Shown here piece after piece: positions 40,901 to 46,362 of a DNA stretch of 46,362 nucleotides; within the stretch, counting starts at the first letter, position 1, and each line of letters begins with the position of its first letter. Position numbers and translations under genes: made by a program. Under the pieces are notes generated by a model. That model saw nothing but the letters and a program-made list of their open reading frames with translations, had not been told where the DNA came from and searched no databases. Source of the DNA: an uncultured Mucilaginibacter sp. GTDB taxonomy: Bacteria > Bacteroidota > Bacteroidia > Sphingobacteriales > Sphingobacteriaceae. The stretch lies in assembly GCF_946481715.1 (NCBI RefSeq), contig NZ_CAMLOV010000023.1, positions 1 to 46,362 of the forward strand, in the 5' to 3' direction.

Positions 40901-41674
40901 CCTATTTCATTTAAAGCGCAGCCACAGGGCGAAGGCAACGCGCCATCTTATATCTGGCTTGTGAATGGCGTTTCAGCCCATACAGGTGGCAAAGATTTTA
41001 CGTCCAGCACCCTTAAAACCGAAGATAAGGTAAGCTGCGTAGTTACCAATAATGACTTTTGCGAACCGGTGAGCTCCGACCCATCGGGAGAATACCGGGT
41101 ATCTACCGATCCATCTATCGCCACATCGGTATCCGTATCGCCATCAACTAATGATGCCATATGCCCTGGTGTAGCTGTCACATTTACCGCGATACCCGGC
41201 GATGGCCAAACGGCGGCAAACGTTACGCCAGATTACCAGTGGAAAGTAAATGGCGATGCCAAAGGAACCAATAGCCCCGTGTTTACCAGTAATAGCCTGG
41301 TAAATGGCGACCAGGTGACGGTTGAAATGACCAGCAACATTAAGTGCGCTATTAACCCTGTGGTACCCTCAGCACCTGTTACGGTTTACGTTAAAACCGA
41401 TGCGGAGTGCGCCATCAAGATCCCTAATACCTTTACCCCCAATGGCGACGGCGTAAACGACCTGTGGGCAATACCTGAACTAAACAGCTTCCCCGATTGT
41501 GATTTTTCGATATTTAACCGGTACGGCAAAAGATTGTACCATACCGTCGGCTACACTAAAATGTGGGATGGGGGCATCAATGGCAAAAAATTACCACCCG
41601 GTACTTATTATTATGTTATCGATTTAAAAACCGGGCGGCCACCATTATCGGGGCCGGTAACTATACTTCAATAA
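37904..41674 (+). CDS. Giant NHL-repeat T9SS cargo protein (gliding-motility C-terminal domain), copy 1
   Basis: A 1256-residue surface protein. A GTG start (37904) opens a signal peptide (MKRVLHIAIYIIAILAVSDS then YAQ). Domains in order: NHL propeller 1 (about 60-355, repeats such as GNIYIADAGNNMIRKI), an Ig-like He_PIG (LEPALPAGLTFDSRTGEISG), and a Big_2-like domain (about 425-510). NHL propeller 2 spans about 570-900 (GNTYVCDVFNNAVRKITPDG). PKD-like stretches run about 930-1165. The type B T9SS sorting domain ends the chain (IPNTFTPNGDGVNDLW to the C-terminus, about 1170-1256). It is expected on the cell surface as adhesin or substrate-binding scaffold. The operon holds GH43 and a paralogous sister gene 31 nt downstream. 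Confidence 0.9.
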   Translation: MKRVLHIAIYIIAILAVSDSYAQVPEFTYPNVNSFKLGTPIVPIRPTQLGGAVPATVFCQITTFAGTGSPGAANSTSPLSASFKAPHDLHIDAAGNIYIADAGNNMIRKISPDGTVTTVAGTGVAGSADGIGSVATFNNPTAIALDKLGNIFVADRDNHVIRQINAAGVVTTLAGKAGVSGMVNSQGDFARFNLPSGLAVDKNGGLYVTDYGNNLVRHLGFDGTASTIAGDRTSGWVDGQGTGAKLNAPLAAYFGSNGIFYLGDDSHIRTIDNDDNVVTIAGSFFSGSFDGLGKSARFSIPSGIVRDAAGTIFIADYGSSLIRRYGTDDLVTNLSSKPLNGPAGLDIDKDGNLYIADEKNNVICKMVTTGYYLEPALPAGLTFDSRTGEISGTPTQTLQTSNYSVIGYNTAGKYAYSFTLEVREAELKPQTLTFGTLADAAVGAQDIDPGATSTNPKIPITYTSSDFAVATIANGKIHLVGEGTAVITAHQKGNIEYAAAEDKSQPIKVGPEPDFEKPTVEALSGPFIFALDQFGTYTVKAEQLAQIIPQPQTPPLTITVRPTPNFTCEDIGTQTITVGAGYGPDPADPLNAEFDEPSAISYDASSGNFYVSDQAFTKVRKYGIDTRVTTLAGGVNGYRDGTGANVGFSANLLSLANDGQGNTYVCDVFNNAVRKITPDGVTVTFAMPALRTANGGQTFTAESIAVDRFNNIYVANKNQIFKVTPDGSTATPFAGGFAGVTGLTFDRNGDMFVSINDYSNGNSVRKITPAGIVTTLYSLPSAAGFARLVVDSKGNVFVGSTTGVIYKITPDAQFSIYAGAGEGFADGSLLTARFHNPQGITIDPADNLYIADSDNHRIRKITTNGKVTTLAGSGQPGPKDNTNKSNAAKVTVQVTIVSELKFSTTQANVTIPAAASCPAFLPNYADGARALSTCANKIDIKQSPAAGSPVTIGQPITVTLTAKDNLGQTKDQTFTVSAVPLPKPTVTVVPTTSARCDGGPISFKAQPQGEGNAPSYIWLVNGVSAHTGGKDFTSSTLKTEDKVSCVVTNNDFCEPVSSDPSGEYRVSTDPSIATSVSVSPSTNDAICPGVAVTFTAIPGDGQTAANVTPDYQWKVNGDAKGTNSPVFTSNSLVNGDQVTVEMTSNIKCAINPVVPSAPVTVYVKTDAECAIKIPNTFTPNGDGVNDLWAIPELNSFPDCDFSIFNRYGKRLYHTVGYTKMWDGGINGKKLPPGTYYYVIDLKTGRPPLSGPVTILQ

Positions 41675-41705
41675 ATGCGGTATATAATATAATTAAAACA
41701 GGTTA

Positions 41706-44700
41706 GTGCTGAGGATAAAACATATTATTTGCTGCTTCACCATCATTTTGGTGGCAAGCAATGTGCATGCTCAAATCCCCCGGTTTAGGGATATGCCCGA
41801 TCAGCAATTTTATGTAGGCACTCCTATTACGCCATTAACACCCCTGTTTAGGCCAACAAGCGGCGCGGTACCACCAAATGTTTACGGTCAGGTAATCACC
41901 ATTGCCGGCTCGGGCAATGCGGGGCTTGTAAATGGCAAAGGGCAGGCAGCAAGCTTTAATTCGCCTATGGACCTGAAACTGGATGCAGCTGGTAATTTAT
42001 ATGTGGCAGATGCGGGCAACAATGCTATCCGGAAAATAACCCCCGATGGCACAGTAAGTACCTTTGCCGGGAATGGGGCGGCCGGTTACGCCGATGGGAT
42101 AGGAACTGCGGCGAAGTTCTCCTATCCCACCGGGCTGGTGTTCGACCCGGCAGGTAATTTATTTGTTGTCGACCAGGAAAACCAGCTCATCCGGAAAATA
42201 ACCCCTGCGGAGGATGTAAGCGTTTATGCAGGTACGCCGGGAGTATCCGGCCTATCCAACAATATCGTGGCCTTCCCCACCGGAATTACCATCGATAAGT
42301 ATAACACGCTATTTATAACCGATACATATAATTTACGGGTAAGGCAACTTCCGGGCCAGTACCTCACCAGCTTTGCCGGCCAGCAACGGGGGCGTGGCCC
42401 CGGCCCCGGCTACGATGGCCCGGGAGAGGAAGCAAGGTTTGGTGGGATCACGGGTATAACTGTTGGGCCCGACGAAAATTTTTATGTGGTAGATGGGGAG
42501 ATGGTAAGAAGAATAAGCCCATCCGCCGTTGTTAGCACCTATCTTGGCGTTAACCAGTCGCGCGGCGCGTTTAATGGCGATGCAAAAACCGCGGTGTTTC
42601 AACGCTTATTTGGCATTGCCATAGCTAAAGCGGGCACCATGTTCCTTTCGGACCGGGGCAATAATATCATACGCCGATACGGCGTAAAGGAGAATTTTGT
42701 ATCATGGCTTGCCGGCGGTGAAGGCAAAACAGGCGCTCTTGACGCTGTTGGCCCTTTGGCATCATTCAATCAGCCTTCGGGTATCTGCCTTGATGATGCA
42801 GGTTATTTGTACGTGGCCGATGCCGGTAATAATGTAATAAGAAAAGTGTCAACAACCGGTTTCAAAATATTCCCCGACCTGCCGCCCGGGCTTACTTTTG
42901 ATGCCACTACCGGTATCATCAGCGGCACGCCTACCAAGCCATGGCCACTTACCGGTTATACCATAGTAGGCTATAATACAGAGGGGCAAGGGCAGTATAA
43001 CGTTAATATACAAGTAAACGAATTTACCCGCCAACCCCAATCGCTTACGATGGAAGCGATTCCGTTAAAAAAGGAAACCGACCCCGATTTCCTGGTGAAA
43101 GTTACGCCTACTAATCCTACGTTACCAATTCAGTTGAGCACCAGTGATGTTAGCATAGCATCTATTGCTGATGGAAAGGTGCACATTGTTGGGCCCGGCA
43201 CTGTTTTTATCTACGCCGACCAAAAAGGCAACCCTTTTTATTATGATGCACCCCGCGCATCACAAAAATTAATAATTACCGAAGTACCGCCTGAGGTGGT
43301 TTACCCGGATATTATCCCCAAAGGCAACCCGGTTATTATCCCGCTGGACAGCACCGGCAACCTTAAAGTCACGCCCGGGCAACTTGCCGATATAACGCCC
43401 GAACACAGCTTACAGAAAAGCGTATCAAAATTAAAGGACACCCTTTATAATTGCAGCAATATCGGCCCCCAAACCGCCACCATCACCTCGGGCTTTGGCC
43501 CCGACCCCTTCGATCCGCTGACCGCGCAATTTAATTACCCATCCAACATTGTTTTTGATGCATCATCGGGCAAAATGTACATATCTGATAAAGGCAACTA
43601 TCGGATACGAAGTATTGGGGTTGATGGGCGCGTAGGTAGCCTGGCGGGAAGCGGACAACCCAACAAAGCCGACGGCACAGCAAAACAGGCAGGCTTTAGT
43701 CGCGAACTGCTAACTTTAACAACCGACGCGCAGGGCAATGTATATGTTTGCGATGTAGGCAATGCACTGATAAGAAAAATAACCCCCGATGGCACCGTAA
43801 GTACTTTTGCTTATGATGCGCTACTGCCTTTTAACGATTTCGATCCGGTATTTAGCAAGGCGGTAGCAGTAGATAAGGCAGGTTACATTTTCGTTTCGGA
43901 CAAAACGCGGATATATAAAATTGTGCCAGACGGCAGCAGCGCAGCCGTTTTTGCGGGGAGCGGGAAGGAACAAAATACAGATGGGATTGGTAATACTGCA
44001 GATTTTAATGGCATAGCCGGGCTTTATTTTGCCGCAAACGGCGATTTGTATGTAAGCAGTTTTGACGAGAATGATATTAATACTGTGCGTAAAATTACGC
44101 CAGCCGGCCTTGTTACGACCCTTTACCGCAAAACCGATCCTTTGTTACATTTTACGCGTTTGGTTGTGGATAGTAGGGGCAATGTTTTTGTGGCATCATC
44201 CGAACCAAAAATTTATAAAATAACATCTGCCGGTGCACTTTCTATATTTGCGGGAAGCCCAAGCCGCATAGGTTCCGTAGACGGTGATGGCGCAACGGTG
44301 GCTTCCTTTAATAACCCCCAGGGTATCGGCATCGATCCATCGGATAACCTGTACATCGCCGACCAAGACAACCACCGCATCCGCAAAATAACACCTGCTG
44401 GACTGGTAAGCACCATAGCAGGCAGCGGGGTGGCCGGGTATTTTGACAATACCAATTACAGTAACAAAACCAGCAAAAACATACCTGTTGTAATCACCAG
44501 CCCTATTACCATCACCAGCAAATATAGGCCGGTGCTTATCCCTTATTTGGATGTTTGCCCGGCCACCGTACCCGAATACCGTTTTACAGCCACCGCAAAA
44601 AGTAGTTGTGCCAATACTTTCACGTTTACGCAAACACCTGCGTCCGGTACGGTACTAGCAGACGGGCAAACCGTTAACCTTATTTTAACTGCGCACGATG

Positions 44701-45581
44701 GACTTAGCACCTACGACGATGCCAGTGTAACCTTTACCATCACCGCTCAAAAATTGCCTACGCCAACCGTTACGGTAAGCCCGGGTTTTATAGATACCTG
44801 TGCGCGGTTCCCGGTTACTTACAAAGCAACAACGCAGAATGAAGGCCTTACACCAGCCTACAAATGGTATGTAAATGGAATTGAAAAATACAACGGCGGC
44901 CCCGAATTTACGAGTTCAGATTTGGCAACCGGCGATAAAATCACCTGTATTGTTACTAATAATGACGGCTGCGCGCCCATTGCGTCCGCGCCATCGGTGC
45001 CGGTTTCCATAAAGGCAGCACCATCGGTTACTACATCGGTCACCATCTTCGCCTCTTATACCGATCCGATTTGCCGTGGCAGCCAGCTGGAATTTAAAGC
45101 CATACCAACCAATGTGCAAGCCGGCCCGCATAGCCCACGCTACCAATGGCAAGTAAACGGCAAAAATGCAGGCAGCAACAGTTCTATGTTTAGCACAACC
45201 AACCTGGCTAATGGCGATGTTGTTACTTGTATAATGACGAGTACCGGCAAATGCGTTTTTAATCCCATAGTTGAATCAAACCCGTTTACCGCGCAGGTGC
45301 TACCTGATGGCGAATGCAATGTGGTTGTGCCTAACACTTTTACGCCAAATGGCGATGGCATAAACGATTACTGGCAGATACCCGTTTTAAAGAATTACCC
45401 CAACAGCACCATATCCATCTTCAACCGTAATGGCAGGCTGCTATACCAATCTACCGGGTACAGCAAACCATGGGATGGCACCTTCCAAGGCAGCAGTTCG
45501 CCTGCAGGCACCTATTATTATACAATTGATACACATACCTTCCGCAGTATTATAGCAGGCTGGGTTGCCATATTAAAGTAA
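41706..45581 (+). CDS. Giant NHL-repeat T9SS cargo protein, copy 2
   Basis: A 1291-residue paralogue of the preceding protein in the same order: GTG start (41706), signal peptide (MLRIKHIICCFTIILVASNV then HAQ). NHL propeller 1 follows (GNLYVADAGNNAIRKI), then an Ig-like He_PIG (FPDLPPGLTFDATTGIISG) and a Big_2-like part. NHL propeller 2 (GNVYVCDVGNALIRKITPDG) and PKD-like domains come next. The type B T9SS tail (VPNTFTPNGDGINDYW...) ends the chain. Propeller 1 has an insert around residues 200-260 (GQQRGRGPGPGYDGPGEEA). Both copies begin with GTG and neither has an in-frame ATG closer to the signal. The last codon lies on the bidirectional terminator at 45581-45617. It is a tandem duplication that has drifted well apart. 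Confidence 0.9.
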   Translation: MLRIKHIICCFTIILVASNVHAQIPRFRDMPDQQFYVGTPITPLTPLFRPTSGAVPPNVYGQVITIAGSGNAGLVNGKGQAASFNSPMDLKLDAAGNLYVADAGNNAIRKITPDGTVSTFAGNGAAGYADGIGTAAKFSYPTGLVFDPAGNLFVVDQENQLIRKITPAEDVSVYAGTPGVSGLSNNIVAFPTGITIDKYNTLFITDTYNLRVRQLPGQYLTSFAGQQRGRGPGPGYDGPGEEARFGGITGITVGPDENFYVVDGEMVRRISPSAVVSTYLGVNQSRGAFNGDAKTAVFQRLFGIAIAKAGTMFLSDRGNNIIRRYGVKENFVSWLAGGEGKTGALDAVGPLASFNQPSGICLDDAGYLYVADAGNNVIRKVSTTGFKIFPDLPPGLTFDATTGIISGTPTKPWPLTGYTIVGYNTEGQGQYNVNIQVNEFTRQPQSLTMEAIPLKKETDPDFLVKVTPTNPTLPIQLSTSDVSIASIADGKVHIVGPGTVFIYADQKGNPFYYDAPRASQKLIITEVPPEVVYPDIIPKGNPVIIPLDSTGNLKVTPGQLADITPEHSLQKSVSKLKDTLYNCSNIGPQTATITSGFGPDPFDPLTAQFNYPSNIVFDASSGKMYISDKGNYRIRSIGVDGRVGSLAGSGQPNKADGTAKQAGFSRELLTLTTDAQGNVYVCDVGNALIRKITPDGTVSTFAYDALLPFNDFDPVFSKAVAVDKAGYIFVSDKTRIYKIVPDGSSAAVFAGSGKEQNTDGIGNTADFNGIAGLYFAANGDLYVSSFDENDINTVRKITPAGLVTTLYRKTDPLLHFTRLVVDSRGNVFVASSEPKIYKITSAGALSIFAGSPSRIGSVDGDGATVASFNNPQGIGIDPSDNLYIADQDNHRIRKITPAGLVSTIAGSGVAGYFDNTNYSNKTSKNIPVVITSPITITSKYRPVLIPYLDVCPATVPEYRFTATAKSSCANTFTFTQTPASGTVLADGQTVNLILTAHDGLSTYDDASVTFTITAQKLPTPTVTVSPGFIDTCARFPVTYKATTQNEGLTPAYKWYVNGIEKYNGGPEFTSSDLATGDKITCIVTNNDGCAPIASAPSVPVSIKAAPSVTTSVTIFASYTDPICRGSQLEFKAIPTNVQAGPHSPRYQWQVNGKNAGSNSSMFSTTNLANGDVVTCIMTSTGKCVFNPIVESNPFTAQVLPDGECNVVVPNTFTPNGDGINDYWQIPVLKNYPNSTISIFNRNGRLLYQSTGYSKPWDGTFQGSSSPAGTYYYTIDTHTFRSIIAGWVAILK

Positions 45582-45617
45582 AAAAAAGGTCCCGAATTAA
45601 TTCGGGACCTTTTTTTT
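45581..45617. terminator. Strong bidirectional intrinsic terminator
   Basis: The 22-bp perfect palindrome ggtcccgaattaattcggga then cc (45588-45609) is flanked by seven A on the left and eight T on the right. It serves as a terminator for the NHL operon (plus) and for the Gfo/Idh/MocA gene (minus) between two convergent stops only 49 nt apart. Confidence 0.9.
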
Positions 45618-45630
45618 GAAAACATCACAC

Positions 45631-46362
45631 TTAAACTATCTTCATATTTTCGGCATCCCAGTTAATAACCTTGTTTTGGAAATAACTATCGTTACATGCC
45701 AGGCAAGGGGCCGCCGCTCTAAAACCAAACACCGCATCCTCCACTACTTTTGTACCGTTACGTACCGAATCGAAAAAGTTTGCGAAGTGGTCGTTTGATG
45801 CATTATAGCCATCGGGCGCATGGTAAGTTACATCAGGAGTTTTTTGCCTGGCGCGTTGTGCCTCATTGTAGCGTTTGTTATAATCGTCCATCAAAGCCTT
45901 TTGTTGCGCTTCGGTGTAGGTAAATAACGAATCCCAGCCGCCTATGCCTGGCGCTACCGGCAATTTATTTTTGCGGATGGTGAAACCTTCGCCCTCGCCA
46001 CCAAGGTCTATCACCCCTTCCGAGCCTACAATTTTTGTGGTGCTTGAGCCGCCGTCGCCGCTCACAAAGTTCACCCGCAGGGTAACCTGGAAAGCCGGGT
46101 GCTCTTTTGTTTCGCCGTAGTGTACAACCGCGCTCATTACATCAGGTACGTTACGGCCGTCTTTCCAATAGGCCAGGTCGCCAATGGAGTAAATCTTTTG
46201 AGGCCCTTTAGAGCCGGTGATAAAATGTATCCCGCTAAGCAGATGCACAAATAAATCGCCAGCTACGCCGGTGCCATACTCGCGGTAGTTCCTCCAGCGA
46301 AAAAAGCGATTGGGGTCGTAATCGTATTTTACTTTCGCATTCGATTGAAACCTTGCCCAGTT
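45631..46362 (-). CDS. Gfo/Idh/MocA-family oxidoreductase, C-terminal part
   Basis: The frame is open to the right edge, so only the last 243 residues are seen and the NAD-binding Rossmann part lies outside. Starting at the edge the chain reads NWARFQSNAK, then FFRWRNYREYGTGVAGDL and FVHLLSGIHFITGSKGPQKI. The final part, GYNASNDHFANFFDSVRNGT then KVVEDAVFGFRAAAPCLACN, is the standard end of this family. RWRNYREYGTGVAGDLFVH is a typical substrate-site loop of the secreted sugar-oxidising branch. Members can oxidise sugars at C3 with NAD and often stand with DUF1080 genes. Which substrate it uses cannot be told here. Confidence 0.87.
   Translation of the reverse strand, partial: NWARFQSNAKVKYDYDPNRFFRWRNYREYGTGVAGDLFVHLLSGIHFITGSKGPQKIYSIGDLAYWKDGRNVPDVMSAVVHYGETKEHPAFQVTLRVNFVSGDGGSSTTKIVGSEGVIDLGGEGEGFTIRKNKLPVAPGIGGWDSLFTYTEAQQKALMDDYNKRYNEAQRARQKTPDVTYHAPDGYNASNDHFANFFDSVRNGTKVVEDAVFGFRAAAPCLACNDSYFQNKVINWDAENMKIV

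Noticed and set aside
1..46362. Search for a CRISPR array, IS element, toxin-antitoxin or defence system.
   Set aside because: No regularly spaced repeat-spacer pattern, no intact transposase and no nuclease or toxin-like pair were seen; the IS1595 ribbon is fused to a receptor.

Overview
The window looks like chromosomal DNA of a Bacteroidota member of the Sphingobacteriaceae, most likely Mucilaginibacter or a close relative. This is inferred from gene content, not from a marker gene. The signs are lipoprotein and Tat-exported glycoside hydrolases, type IX secretion (gliding-motility C-terminal) domains, 3-keto-disaccharide hydrolase (DUF1080) proteins, TPR histidine kinases, Bacteroidetes-style -7 elements (TAnnTTTG) and intergenic palindromic repeats. 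No rRNA, tRNA, CRISPR array, prophage or intact insertion sequence was seen.

Layout. (1) 1-10.3 kb, minus strand: a partial DUF1080 gene, an omptin-like beta-barrel, and a beta-glucan degradation cluster made of GH16-trefoil, GH30-trefoil, GH5 and GH16. A DinB-fold gene and a seven-transmembrane receptor with a C-terminal transposase-type zinc ribbon lie among these genes. The intergenic gaps carry several palindromic elements and a 10-bp phased tandem array. No SusC/SusD pair is present. (2) 10.4-12.5 kb: modABC molybdate uptake. (3) 12.5-17.8 kb: a secreted HExxH peptidase, a small sulfite-oxidase-fold protein, an ECF sigma factor with a soluble zinc anti-sigma (ZAS) partner, and a divergent operon of DUF1223 thioredoxin-like protein, cytochrome b and a Tat-type molybdopterin oxidoreductase. 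A two-part motif, CTGTAAGGTTT-N12-CGACAA, is found ahead of the sigma gene and the sulfite-oxidase-like gene, with a degenerate copy ahead of DUF1223. I read it as the promoter of this ECF factor. (4) 17.8-24.5 kb: PAS histidine kinase, GPH sugar symporter, alpha/beta hydrolase, Tat-exported sugar isomerase and RhlE-like helicase. (5) 24.7-29.1 kb: a phospholipase-A1-like barrel, then DUF1080, GMC oxidoreductase and gluconate-2-dehydrogenase-subunit-3-like genes, which look like a 3-keto-glycoside pathway. (6) 29.1-34.7 kb: a NarL-type regulator, a micropeptide candidate, a barrel protein and two paralogous TPR histidine kinases. (7) 34.7-45.6 kb: an S41 peptidase with a CBM48-like domain, diverging from an operon of YdcF-like protein, GH43 and two giant NHL-repeat T9SS cargo proteins. 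(8) The right edge holds a partial Gfo/Idh/MocA oxidoreductase.

How the parts fit. Regions 1, 5, 7 and 8 fit a life on plant or fungal polysaccharides: secreted endo-glucanases, a GH43, and an oxidative 3-keto route (GMC or Gfo/Idh dehydrogenase, DUF1080 cleavage, TIM-barrel isomerase, GPH uptake). Regions 2 and 3 may form one unit for molybdenum-dependent periplasmic redox repair under a redox-sensing ECF/ZAS pair. Region 6 looks like a sensory switch with two near-duplicate kinases and one regulator. The most unusual observations are the receptor-transposase-domain fusion, the shared ECF promoter with a possible attenuator leader, and the 10-bp tandem array.
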